Below are positions 10,155 through 18,203 of a stretch of 64,000 bases of DNA, piece after piece (the first letter of the stretch is position 1; each line of letters begins with the position of its first letter). Made by a program: the position numbers and the translations under genes. The notes under the pieces were generated by a model, which saw only the letters and a list, made by a program, of their open reading frames with translations, searched no databases and was not told the DNA's origin. Origin of the DNA: Xanthobacter aminoxidans (GTDB taxonomy: Bacteria; Pseudomonadota; Alphaproteobacteria; Rhizobiales; Xanthobacteraceae); NCBI RefSeq assembly GCF_023571765.1, contig NZ_JAMJXC010000001.1, positions 248,001 to 312,000 of the forward strand, written 5' to 3'.

Positions 10155-11156
10155 GTGACCGCCTCTGCCCTCGACGTCCTCGCCATCGGCAACGCCATCG
10201 TCGATGTCCTCTCCCGCGCCGAGGAGGACTTCCTCGCGCAGAACGGCATGGCCAAGGGCGGCATGGCCCTCATCGACGAGGCGCGGGCGGAAGCCGTCTA
10301 CGCCGCCATGGGGCCGGGCACCGAGGCCTCTGGCGGCTCGGCCGCCAACACCGCGGCGGGCGTCGCCTCGCTGGGCGGCAAGGCCGGCTTCATCGGCAAG
10401 GTGAAGGCCGACGGGCTCGGCACCGTGTTCGGCCACGACATCCGCGCCGCCGGCGTCGCCTTTGGCACCCCCGCTGCTGCCGACGGCCCGGCCACCGCGC
10501 GCTGCCTCATCCTGGTGACGCCGGACGGCGAGCGCACCATGAACACCTATCTCGGCGCCGCGCAGAACCTCGTGGTCGCCGACATCGACGCCGCCATGGT
10601 GGAAAGCGCGGCCGTCACCTATCTCGAAGGCTATCTGTGGGACCCGCCGGCCGCGAAGGAGGCCTTCCTCGCCGCCGCGAAGATCGCCCATGGCGCTGGC
10701 CGCAAGGTGGCGCTCTCCCTCTCCGACACCTTCTGCGTGGACCGCTACCGCGCGGAGTTCAAGAACCTCATCGTCTCCGGCACGGTGGACCTCGTATTCT
10801 GCAACGAGGGCGAGCTGAAGTCGCTCTACGAGACCGCCGATTTCGACGCCGCCGTGGTGGCCCTGCGCAAGGATGCGAAGGAAGCCGTGGTGACGCGCTC
10901 GGAGAAGGGCGCCTCCTTCGTCACCCGCGAGGCGGTGGTGAGCGTGCCGGCCCATCCGGTGGAGCGCGTGCTGGACACCACCGGCGCGGGCGATCTCTTC
11001 GCCGCCGGCTTCCTCACCGGCTACACCAGCGGCCTTGACCCGGCCACCAGCCTGCGCCTCGGCGCGCTGGCGGCGGGGGAGATCATCGGCCAGATGGGCG
11101 CGCGGCCCCAGCGCCCCCTCATCGACCTCGCCCGCGAGGCAGGCCTCATCTCTTGA
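10155..11156 (+). CDS. PfkB-family kinase (adenosine-kinase-like)
   Basis: ATP-dependent sugar or nucleoside kinase of the ribokinase fold, 333 residues. The substrate-binding GGSAANTAAGVASLGG is near residue 58 and the C-terminal signature DTTGAGDLFAAGFLTGY, with the catalytic Asp in GAGD, is near 276. The type with ASGGSAANT and the long insert is usually labelled adenosine kinase in Rhizobiales, but the substrate is not settled by sequence. I chose the GTG at 10155 because CCGGAGACCTTCCC precedes it; an ATG at 10119 would add 12 residues without a site. It is followed closely by the helicase gene. Confidence 0.88.
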   Translation: MTASALDVLAIGNAIVDVLSRAEEDFLAQNGMAKGGMALIDEARAEAVYAAMGPGTEASGGSAANTAAGVASLGGKAGFIGKVKADGLGTVFGHDIRAAGVAFGTPAAADGPATARCLILVTPDGERTMNTYLGAAQNLVVADIDAAMVESAAVTYLEGYLWDPPAAKEAFLAAAKIAHGAGRKVALSLSDTFCVDRYRAEFKNLIVSGTVDLVFCNEGELKSLYETADFDAAVVALRKDAKEAVVTRSEKGASFVTREAVVSVPAHPVERVLDTTGAGDLFAAGFLTGYTSGLDPATSLRLGALAAGEIIGQMGARPQRPLIDLAREAGLIS

Positions 11157-11186
11157 ACGGTCTCATCTCGTGAGCGACCCCACCCC

Positions 11187-12500
11187 GTGAGCGATCTGCC
11201 CGTCCCCCAGGCGGACGCCGGCCTTCCCGTCCCCGGCGCGGATGCCGCCGGGCGGGCGCTCGCCGCCATCGAGGCGAAGGCCCCGCTCATCATGGTGCTG
11301 GGCGGCGCGGGCACGGGCAAGACCACCTTCCTGCACGAGTTGCGCAAGGCCCCGCGCGGCCGGCAGGTGGTGCTCGCGCCCACCGGCGTCGCCGCGCTGC
11401 AGGCGGGCGGGCAGACCATCCATTCCTTCTTCGGCATTCCGCCCCGCCTCCAGAACCCGGACGAGGTGAAGCCCCGCGCCCAGGTGCGGCGCCTTCTGAA
11501 GAAGCTCGACCGGGTGGTGATCGACGAGATCTCCATGGTGCGGGCGGACCTGCTGGACGCCGTGGACATCTCGCTCCGCATCGCCCGCGACACTTCCGAG
11601 CCCTTCGGCGGCGTGCAGATGGTGCTGGTGGGCGATTTCCTCCAGCTGCCCCCCGTGGTGCCCTATGCCGAGCAGGAGATGCTGGGCCGCATGGGCTACG
11701 AGGGGCCGTTCGCCTTCCACGCCAAGGCGCTCGATGGCCGCGAAGTGACGGGCGTGCCCTTCACTTTCGTCCACCGCCAGACCGACCGCGCCTTCATCGC
11801 CATGCTCGACGCTCTGCGCCGGGGCCGTGGCGCCCGCGAGGCGGCGGAGGCGTTGAACGACGCCTGCGTGCGCCCCCATCGCGACGGCGCGCAGCCCGTT
11901 CTCCTCACCCCCACCAACGCCCGCGCCGACGCCTACAACGCCCGCGGCCTCGCCGCCTTGCCGGACGAGGGGCGCGAATTCGGCGGGCTGCTCAAGGGCG
12001 AGTTCGGGCTGGAGGGCGACCGCCTGCCGGTGGCGGAAAAGCTGGTGCTGAAGCGCGGCGCCCGCGTCATGGCCCTGCGCAACGATCCCGCCCGGCGCTG
12101 GGTGAACGGCTCCGTGGGCACGGTGACGGGCCTCGGCCCCCATTCGGCGCTGGTGAAGCTCGATTCAGGCCCCAGCGTGGAGATCGAGGCCTTCACCTGG
12201 GAACGCATCCGCTACGGCTGGGACGAGCCCGGCGGCCGGCTGGAAGCGCAGGTGGTGGGCACCTACACCCAGCTCCCCCTCGCCCCCGCCTGGGCCCTCA
12301 CCATGCACAAGGCCCAAGGCCTCACCCTCACCGACGTCCGCATCGACTTCGCCGACGGCGCCTTTGCGCCCGGGCAGGCCTATGTGGCGCTCTCCCGCGC
12401 GCGGACGCTGGAAGGCCTCTCGCTGGTGCGGGCGATTACCGGGCGGGATGTGCGGGTGGACCGGCGGGTGGCGGAGTTTGTGGAGCGGTTTGAGGGATGA
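11187..12500 (+). CDS. PIF1/RecD-like superfamily 1 ATPase-helicase
   Basis: 437-residue P-loop ATPase. Walker A is GGAGTGKTTFLHEL near residue 37, then APTGVAALQAGGQTIHSFF (motif Ia, PIF1/RecD2-like), Walker B VVIDEISMVRADLLD near 112, GDFLQLPPV near 152 and a C-terminal TMHKAQGLTLTDVRID with VALSRARTLEGLSL (motifs V and VI). It is a short, one-piece relative of eukaryotic PIF1 and bacterial RecD2, without RecBC partners here. The expected role is 5'-3' DNA unwinding at hard-to-replicate sites. The start is GTG 11187, 30 bases after the kinase stop, so the two are probably co-transcribed. Confidence 0.88.
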   Translation: MSDLPVPQADAGLPVPGADAAGRALAAIEAKAPLIMVLGGAGTGKTTFLHELRKAPRGRQVVLAPTGVAALQAGGQTIHSFFGIPPRLQNPDEVKPRAQVRRLLKKLDRVVIDEISMVRADLLDAVDISLRIARDTSEPFGGVQMVLVGDFLQLPPVVPYAEQEMLGRMGYEGPFAFHAKALDGREVTGVPFTFVHRQTDRAFIAMLDALRRGRGAREAAEALNDACVRPHRDGAQPVLLTPTNARADAYNARGLAALPDEGREFGGLLKGEFGLEGDRLPVAEKLVLKRGARVMALRNDPARRWVNGSVGTVTGLGPHSALVKLDSGPSVEIEAFTWERIRYGWDEPGGRLEAQVVGTYTQLPLAPAWALTMHKAQGLTLTDVRIDFADGAFAPGQAYVALSRARTLEGLSLVRAITGRDVRVDRRVAEFVERFEG

Positions 12501-12526
12501 AAACCGTCTTTATTGCTTGTTTTAAT

Positions 12527-13237
12527 TTAAATATATGCTCTCCAATTTGTCCCTCTTGCACTGAGCGTTCCAGTTATTTCTGTCAAAAATGTCATAAAAT
12601 ACATAAAACCTTTTGCGCTGTCTGAAATTTCAATGTATTCGCTGTAATTTTGATTGTTTGGTAATAGTAAATTATTATTTCTAATTAAAATACCCTTTGA
12701 TAAATCAAGTATATAGTCTGGCTTTTCATTTTCTGGCATCGTGAGGGCTGTTTGGATTAGGGAGCTGAACGAGCTTCCCTCGTAAGTGACAATGCCATTC
12801 AATATCCGAGATGAAGGCCAGTTGTGAGTGACTGACATCATGGCCGTGGCCATCACAGCAGATTGCAAGGCCCTAACGCTTGAGATTCCTGAGCCGGCTT
12901 GTTTCAAGTTTACGGCGCTTAAATTTGTTTTGATTTCGATTGTTCCGATAACTCCTTCTACATAAACGAGATCTATCCCGCTAGCAAAAGGTAATCGTGG
13001 AACTGTATTTAGAATTATAATGACATCCTGTTGTGTAGATCGCGAATCCCTTGAATCAAAAATCTGACCAGATACAATTCTCGAAATAGTTGGCAGGTGA
13101 TTTGCGAGGAAGTCTCGTATCAATTGTTCGCGAACTGATCCGGCGGATGTGTTGTGTGTTACCGCTCTGCATATCTCGAATTGAGATTTGAGAATTTTTA
13201 TTGCGTTCTCGCAATAATTGTACAGAGTCGTTGGCAT
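12527..13237 (-). CDS. DUF6602-like putative PD-(D/E)XK nuclease (AT-rich gene)
   Basis: 236 residues with codon use quite unlike the surroundings (many Ile, Asn, Ser, Tyr and AT-ending codons), so it is probably acquired by transfer. The pattern AGSVREQLIRDFLANHLP, then QQDVIIIL (Asp71), then VIGTIEIKTNL (Glu101, Lys103) is the layout of DUF6602-type proteins and of the PD-(D/E)XK nuclease core: helix Glu37, strand Asp, then E-x-K. The later part (about 110-236) is not recognised. The ribosome site is weak. It is convergent with the helicase gene, 26 bases apart. A nuclease or defence role is inference only. Confidence 0.65.
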   Translation of the reverse strand: MPTTLYNYCENAIKILKSQFEICRAVTHNTSAGSVREQLIRDFLANHLPTISRIVSGQIFDSRDSRSTQQDVIIILNTVPRLPFASGIDLVYVEGVIGTIEIKTNLSAVNLKQAGSGISSVRALQSAVMATAMMSVTHNWPSSRILNGIVTYEGSSFSSLIQTALTMPENEKPDYILDLSKGILIRNNNLLLPNNQNYSEYIEISDSAKGFMYFMTFLTEITGTLSARGTNWRAYI

Positions 13238-13762
13238 TTGGCGTATCCATATGTATGCGTTAGGCGATTAAATTTCGCACGCTTAGGGCTAGAAGTCTTT
13301 CCGACGTATCGCGTTTCTCGAATCATAAATTTGCCCGATCTCGATATCGATTGTAGTGGCGGAAAATGCACGCAGCAAGATGGGGCGTGCTGTCCGCGCC
13401 AGCCTCCGTCATGGCCGGGCTTGTCCCGGCCATCCACGTGGTTGGGCTGGGGACGATGCTCGAATGGTGCGCGGTCGGCCCGACGTGGATGCCCGGCACG
13501 AGGCCGGGCATGACGGCGGAGGGAGGGGCGGAGGTCCGCCGGAAAGGCGCCAAACGGCGCTCTGTCGTGTCCCGGCCCCGGAAGGGGAGGTTCAAAACTC
13601 AAGAGGTATTATTGCGCCTAAGGAGAGGTTCCGGCGTCGATTCCGCTGACTCTCAGCTGAACCGCCACCCGAACCCCACCGATACCCCCACCGGCAACCC
13701 GGTGAAACACCCCCGGCACAGGCCGGTCAGGCCATGCCGGGGCGGTTGCGTCGGGCGGTCCC
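13238..13762. other. Gene-free stretch with AT-rich leader and repeat
   Basis: 525 bases without a credible gene. The first 140 are AT-rich like the adjoining DUF6602-like gene and likely contain its promoter; composition then switches abruptly to host-like GC at the double-hairpin repeat. The remainder up to the convergent VHL-domain gene has no feature I can name. Confidence 0.6.
13407..13516. repeat. Double stem-loop dispersed repeat
   Basis: Two perfect 9-bp stem-loops, ATGGCCGGG/CCCGGCCAT (13411-13433) and ATGCCCGGC/GCCGGGCAT (13489-13511), lie inside longer inverted arms CCGTCATG...CATCCACGT (13407-13439) and ACGTGGAT...CATGACGG (13483-13516). The arms differ at five positions, all G-C swaps, and each swap is matched inside its own hairpin. 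The CGTCATGGCCGGGCTTGTCCCGGCCATCC type is a familiar dispersed element in alphaproteobacterial intergenic DNA. It marks the edge of the AT-rich insert. Confidence 0.8.
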
Positions 13763-14602
13763 TCAGTCCCAGATCTGGAACATGTTATCCCCCTCCGTGC
13801 GGGAGGCGGGGTTGCCGTACATGACGCCGCCGTGGCAGGTGCCGCGGGAGTCCACGGCGATCCAGGGGTGGGTGCCGTAGGTGGGCTGGGTGACGTTGGA
13901 ATTGGGCGCCAGCGTGTGGTATTTCTTCCACTCGCCGTTGAAGTCGATCCACATGATGTTCAGCGGAACCTTCGAGAGATTCACGAACATAACCTTGACC
14001 GGCGCCTTGCTGTTCTGCGAACGGACGGTGCCGAAGGGCGGGCAGTTCTTGCCGTTGGTCACGTTCTGCTGCGGGGGCGGCGGCGGCGGGGCGGCCTTCT
14101 GGCCCTTGTTGCGCGCGCACTCACGGGCCTTGTCGATGGCCTGGGCGGCCCCGGCGAGCTTGAAGGTCTGCTCGCCCCGGTCCAGGTTCACTGAGAATTC
14201 CGGCAATGTTCTGAAGGCGTTGAGCTGGTCGTCGTTGATCATCATGGAGGCCCAGCCGTCCCCCTCCGCATGGAAGGTGCCCATCTCCGCCGCGCCGCCG
14301 AAGCCGTAATAGACATCCATCGGCCCGGAGACGTTGCCATAGTAAGGCACGCCGATCTGCCAAGACTTTCCGTCCGTCCCGATGCGGAACTGGACCTTTC
14401 CATTATCCACGTCGGCGGCACAATAGCCGAACCGGTTACCGTCGTAGACGACGGAGATGGACCATCGGCCAACCCGGTCATAGGCCTGCTCCTGCGCCGT
14501 TGCGGGCAGGGCGGGGCCGAGGGTCGCGAGTGCGATGAAGCCGGCAAAAAGGCGTGTCCTGAAAGTCACTTGTCCGATCCCCCGCCCGGGTATAGTTAAC
14601 AT
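13763..14602 (-). CDS. Secreted protein with C-terminal VHL beta domain
   Basis: 279 residues, exported: the hydrophobic segment [20 protein letters not shown] ends near residue 37. The N-terminal half (about 40-165) is an unrecognised beta-rich domain starting with [12 protein letters not shown] proline run (about 178-183) links it to a C-terminal domain that aligns without gaps to the human von Hippel-Lindau beta domain: [15 protein letters not shown], then [16 protein letters not shown], then [10 protein letters not shown]. The residues of the human hydroxyproline pocket are kept (Trp88, Tyr98, His115, Trp117; Ser111 is Thr). I chose ATG 14602, preceded by AGGAACCAA; GTG 14569 is the alternative. 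Function unknown; it may bind a hydroxylated or other peptide outside the cytoplasm. Confidence 0.85.
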   Translation of the reverse strand: MLTIPGRGIGQVTFRTRLFAGFIALATLGPALPATAQEQAYDRVGRWSISVVYDGNRFGYCAADVDNGKVQFRIGTDGKSWQIGVPYYGNVSGPMDVYYGFGGAAEMGTFHAEGDGWASMMINDDQLNAFRTLPEFSVNLDRGEQTFKLAGAAQAIDKARECARNKGQKAAPPPPPPQQNVTNGKNCPPFGTVRSQNSKAPVKVMFVNLSKVPLNIMWIDFNGEWKKYHTLAPNSNVTQPTYGTHPWIAVDSRGTCHGGVMYGNPASRTEGDNMFQIWD

Positions 14603-14711
14603 TTGGTTCCTATTTTGCGCCCCCTCTACTGTCAAGCTGATGCCGCGTTTTCGGGGCTCGCGGAGGCCGTCGCCCATGGCCTATAAGGAGGTATCGCAGC
14701 AGCAGGCCGCC

Positions 14712-15071
14712 ATGTCCGACGAAAGCCCTTCCGCCCCCGTCATCACCTTCGACGACTTCCTGAAGGTGGATATCCGCGTCGGCACCATCGTGGCCGCCGA
14801 ACCCTTTCCCCAGGCGCGGAAACCCGCCTTCAAGCTGACCATCGATTTCGGTCCGGAGATCGGTGTGAAGCGGTCTTCCGCCCAGATTACAGTGCATTAC
14901 ACGCCGGAGGATCTGGTGGGCCGGCAGGTGGCGGCGGTGGTGAATTTCCCGCCCCGCCAGATCGGCCCGTTCATGTCCCAGGTGCTGACCCTCGGCTTTC
15001 CCGACGAGAACGGCGCGGTGGTGCTGATCTCGCCGAGCCTCAAGGTGCCGGACGGCGGCCGCCTGTTCTGA
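14712..15071 (+). CDS. csaA: tRNA-binding OB-fold chaperone CsaA
   Basis: 119 residues forming one tRNA_bind/OB domain. Family sequences are all present: [62 protein letters not shown] and a short C-terminus PDGGRLF. CsaA dimers bind tRNA and suppress SecA/SecB defects as a presumed chaperone. The start is unsure: ATG 14712 gives the usual N-terminus; ATG 14676 has GGAGG nine bases upstream and would add 12 residues. A perfect AAGGAGGT at about 14684 is too far from 14712 to serve it well. Confidence 0.92.
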   Translation: MSDESPSAPVITFDDFLKVDIRVGTIVAAEPFPQARKPAFKLTIDFGPEIGVKRSSAQITVHYTPEDLVGRQVAAVVNFPPRQIGPFMSQVLTLGFPDENGAVVLISPSLKVPDGGRLF

Positions 15072-15074
15072 TCC

Positions 15075-15941
15075 TCATTCCTCTTCCCACCGCTCGGATT
15101 TGAACGCGATGGCAATGGCTTGCGCGCGGGCGAGCGCGATGTCGTCGGCGTCGCGCCCGCTTTCGTCCAGGCCGGTGCAGGCGTCGCGGGCGGCGCGCAG
15201 CAGCTCCACCTTGGGGTGGGTCTCGCCCATGCGGTCGCCATGGCCGAAATAATCGCAGGTGGCGACCAGCAGCAGGGCCTCGAACAGCTCGGGATCGCGA
15301 AAGGCGCCGGTGCGCTCCAGCATGGCGGCCAGCGGCCCGGCGCGCACCGGCGAGGCGCGTTGCACCCGCTCGCATTCGTGGAGGGACAGGAGCGCGAGGT
15401 CGCGACAGCGCTCGGGCACGTCATAGCGATCGCACGCGGTCGCGATGCGCGGGATGGCGCGCTCGATGTGGCGATAGTGGACAGGCAGATGCTCGCGCGG
15501 AGAATCCGATTTCCCGGCGTGCATCAACAGCAGGGCGACCCGCACCTCCAGAGGCGCCGCCCTTTGCCCCGCCTCGTTGAGCGCGGCGACGAGGAGTTCC
15601 CCGAGGTCGATCTCGTCCGCGGTGTCGGTGATCTGCGGGATGCCGAAGACTGCGGAAATTTCAGGGAAGAGCTGTTCCAGCACCCCGCATTCGCGCAGCG
15701 CCTTCACCATGGCGCCCGGCCGCGCGCCCATCAGCCCTCGGGAAAATTCCGCCCAGATGTCGCCGGGAGCGAGACCGTCGAGCGCTCCGACCTCCATCTG
15801 CTCGAACATCATGTCGAGCGTCTCCTCGTCCGCTTCGCTCCCCTCGGCGAGAAGCGCGGCGAGGCGCAGCAGGGCGAGGCCCGGATGGGTCTGGGCGAAA
15901 TCCGAGGGCTGGAAGGGCGGGGGCGGGGGCAGCTTGTCCAT
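15075..15941 (-). CDS. CCA-adding-enzyme-like protein lacking the catalytic head
   Basis: 288 residues resembling only the C-terminal half of bacterial CCA tRNA nucleotidyltransferase. The stretch GDIWAEFSRGLMGARPGAMVKALRECGVLEQLFPEISAVFGIPQ corresponds to the neck/body region of E. coli Cca just before its HD domain (given here in outline: residues about 60-103). The N-terminal nucleotidyltransferase motifs (GGxVRD, DxD) are absent and the start region is a short Pro-rich tail (PPPPPFQPSDFAQTHP). The HD site also looks broken: MHAGK where HDxGK is expected. Its role is unknown. It is convergent with csaA, three bases apart. Confidence 0.75.
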   Translation of the reverse strand: MDKLPPPPPFQPSDFAQTHPGLALLRLAALLAEGSEADEETLDMMFEQMEVGALDGLAPGDIWAEFSRGLMGARPGAMVKALRECGVLEQLFPEISAVFGIPQITDTADEIDLGELLVAALNEAGQRAAPLEVRVALLLMHAGKSDSPREHLPVHYRHIERAIPRIATACDRYDVPERCRDLALLSLHECERVQRASPVRAGPLAAMLERTGAFRDPELFEALLLVATCDYFGHGDRMGETHPKVELLRAARDACTGLDESGRDADDIALARAQAIAIAFKSERWEEE

Positions 15942-16008
15942 CCCTCCAGTGGACCATCAGCCGGCGAAGAGGGGCAAGCCCAAGCTTCGGGCATGCATAA
16001 AGAATGAG

Positions 16009-17403
16009 CTAGACCGGGATGCGGACCGTCGCCCTGAGGCCGCCCATGGGGCTGTCGGAGAGCTGGATGTCTCCGCCGTGGGCGCGGGCAATGTCACGAG
16101 CGATGGAGAGGCCGAGGCCGGAGCCGCCGGCATCCTGGTTGCGCGCATCGTCGAGGCGCAGGAAGGGGCGGAACACCTCCTCGCGCTTCTCCTCGGGAAT
16201 GCCGGGGCCGTCGTCATCCACGGTCACGATCAGGTAGCGCGCATCCCGCGTGCCTGAGATCGCGATGCGGCGGGCATGGCGCACCGCATTGTTCACGAGG
16301 TTGCCGATGCAGCGCTTGAGCTGGTCGGCCTTCACCTCCACCAGCGGCGGGCCCATGAAGCTCGCGGTGGCGGTGGCGCCGTCGCGCTCGGCATTGAGGC
16401 GCAGGTCCTCGATCAGTTCGCCCATGTCGGTGAGGGCCGCCTGCTCGCCGGGGTCGCCACGGGCGAAGGCGAGGTAGGCTTCCAGCATGCCCTGAAGCTC
16501 GTCCACGTCCTTCTTCAGCGCCTCGCTTTCGCCCTCCGGCAGGAAGGCGAGCTCCAGCTTGAAGCGGGTGAGGATGGTGCGCATGTCGTGGGAGACGCCG
16601 GCGAGCATGGTGGTGCGCTGCTCGATCTGCCGTTCGATGCGCCGCTTCATCTCCAGGAACGCGATGGCGGCCCGCCGCACCTCGCGGGCGCCGCGCGGGC
16701 GGAAATTCTCCACGTCGCGGCCCTTGCCGAAGGCCTCGGCAGCATCGGCGAGGTTCTCGATGGGGCGGATCTGGTTGCGCAGGAACAGGATGGCGACGGC
16801 CAGCAGCACCAGCGAGGTGCCCACCATCCACAAGAGGAAGATGTGCGAGTTGGAGGCATAGGCGGCGTTGCGCGGGGCGAAGATGCGCAGCACCGCGTCA
16901 TCCATCTTCACCCGCACTTCGATGAGCATGGAGCGGCCCACGGTGTCGAGCCAGAAGGGCTGCTTCAGCCTGAGACCGATCTCGCGGGAGAGGGCGGCGT
17001 CCAGCACCGAGAAGAAGGGCTTCGGCCCTGGCGGCGGCAGATCGGTGGGCGGCAGCACCGCCACGTTGAGCGAGAGATTGCGCGAGGCGAAGGTGCGCAG
17101 GGCGATGTGGTCGTTGGTCTTCGGCAGGAGATCGTAGAGCGAGACGACGGCGGAGATGTCCTGGCTGACGGCGGCGGAGAGGCGGCGCGTCACCACATTG
17201 TAGTGGCGCTCCATGAAGACGAAGGCCAGTACCGATTGCAGGATCACCATCGGCGTGACGATGATGAGCAGAGAGCGCGGATAGAGCCCCTTCGGCGTCA
17301 CCCGGTTGAACCAGGCGGCGAAGCCGTTGGTGGCGTCCCTCAGCCAGACGAGCAACAGCCTCGCCCAGTGCCGGACACCCGAAGGGCTTTCCGCCACGCT
17401 CAA
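16009..17403 (-). CDS. EnvZ-type sensor histidine kinase
   Basis: 464-residue membrane kinase: helix 1 near residues 43-65, a periplasmic sensor of about 130 residues, helix 2 near 190-210, a HAMP domain, the H-box GVSHDMRTILTRFKLEL (His near 270), N-box IGNLVNNAVRHA, G1 DDDGPGIP and G2 GGSGLGLSIARDIA. The Pro usually found after the phospho-accepting His (HDLRTPL) is Ile here. The start is TTG 17403, overlapping the regulator's stop (TTGA), or GTG 17397. It forms one operon with the OmpR-type regulator upstream. The signal is unknown; osmotic or envelope stress would fit the family. Confidence 0.92.
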   Translation of the reverse strand: MSVAESPSGVRHWARLLLVWLRDATNGFAAWFNRVTPKGLYPRSLLIIVTPMVILQSVLAFVFMERHYNVVTRRLSAAVSQDISAVVSLYDLLPKTNDHIALRTFASRNLSLNVAVLPPTDLPPPGPKPFFSVLDAALSREIGLRLKQPFWLDTVGRSMLIEVRVKMDDAVLRIFAPRNAAYASNSHIFLLWMVGTSLVLLAVAILFLRNQIRPIENLADAAEAFGKGRDVENFRPRGAREVRRAAIAFLEMKRRIERQIEQRTTMLAGVSHDMRTILTRFKLELAFLPEGESEALKKDVDELQGMLEAYLAFARGDPGEQAALTDMGELIEDLRLNAERDGATATASFMGPPLVEVKADQLKRCIGNLVNNAVRHARRIAISGTRDARYLIVTVDDDGPGIPEEKREEVFRPFLRLDDARNQDAGGSGLGLSIARDIARAHGGDIQLSDSPMGGLRATVRIPV

Positions 17404-18113
17404 GGCGTCACCACCAGCCGATAGCCGATGCCGCGCACGGTCTGGAGATAGACAGGATTGGCGGGATCACGCTCGAGCTTCCGGCGCAGGCGGTTCACCT
17501 GCACGTCCACGGCACGCTCGCTCGCCGCCCCGCCGCCCGCCAGCGCGAGGCGCTGCACGGTATCGCCGGGTGCCTCGGCCAGCGCCCGAAGCATGTCGCG
17601 CTCGCGCTCGGTGATGCGCACGATCTCGCCGTTGCGGGTCAGTTCGCCACGCTCCAGATGGAAGGCGAACTCGCCGAAGCGCACACTCTCGATGGCCTTC
17701 TGCGGCGGCGGAAGCGCGCGCTTGAGGATGGAGCCGATGCGCAGCAGCAGTTCGCGCGGCTCGAACGGCTTGGCGAGATAGTCGTCCACGCCGGCTTCGA
17801 GGCCGGTGATGCGATCGGCAGTTTCCGAACGGGCGGTGAGCATGAGGATGGGAACGGCCGAGCCGCGCCTGATGTCGCGGGCGAGGTCGAGCCCGCTCTC
17901 GCCGGGCATCATCACGTCGAGGACCAGGAGGTCGAAGGCCAGTCCCTCCAGCCGTGCCCGCGCCTCGGCGGCGGAGGCCGCGGTGCTGACGCGATAGCCG
18001 TTTTCGGTGAGGAAGCGCGACAGGAGCGTGCGGATGCGGTTGTCGTCATCCACCACGAGCAGATGGGGGGCGTCGTCGGCGAGGGCGACGGATGCGGGCG
18101 CGGCCTCAGCCAT
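17400..18113 (-). CDS. OmpR-family response regulator
   Basis: 237 residues: receiver domain (about 12-125) with acidic pocket DDD near 20, phospho-acceptor Asp in VLDVMMPGESG and conserved Lys in YLAKPFEPREL; C-terminal winged helix (about 140-235) ending GERAVDVQVNRLRRKLE-like and TVRGIGYRLV. DNA-binding partner of the downstream EnvZ-like kinase, with which it overlaps by four bases. The ATG at 18113 lacks a strong ribosome site. It lies next to the MarR gene on the same strand, but 90 bases separate them. Confidence 0.93.
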   Translation of the reverse strand: MAEAAPASVALADDAPHLLVVDDDNRIRTLLSRFLTENGYRVSTAASAAEARARLEGLAFDLLVLDVMMPGESGLDLARDIRRGSAVPILMLTARSETADRITGLEAGVDDYLAKPFEPRELLLRIGSILKRALPPPQKAIESVRFGEFAFHLERGELTRNGEIVRITERERDMLRALAEAPGDTVQRLALAGGGAASERAVDVQVNRLRRKLERDPANPVYLQTVRGIGYRLVVTP

Positions 18114-18203
18114 GGCGCGGGGCCTCCCGGAAAGCGCGAAGGGTCATCTGGGTCTCGTTTTCTGGTGGACGCGCGGCAGTGGCTGGATCGGTGCGGGGTG
18201 CGC

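Noticed and set aside
11187-13237. Idea of a two-gene helicase-nuclease defence system
   Set aside because: The helicase gene has host-like composition and the nuclease-like gene is convergent and AT-rich, so they are unlikely to be one unit.
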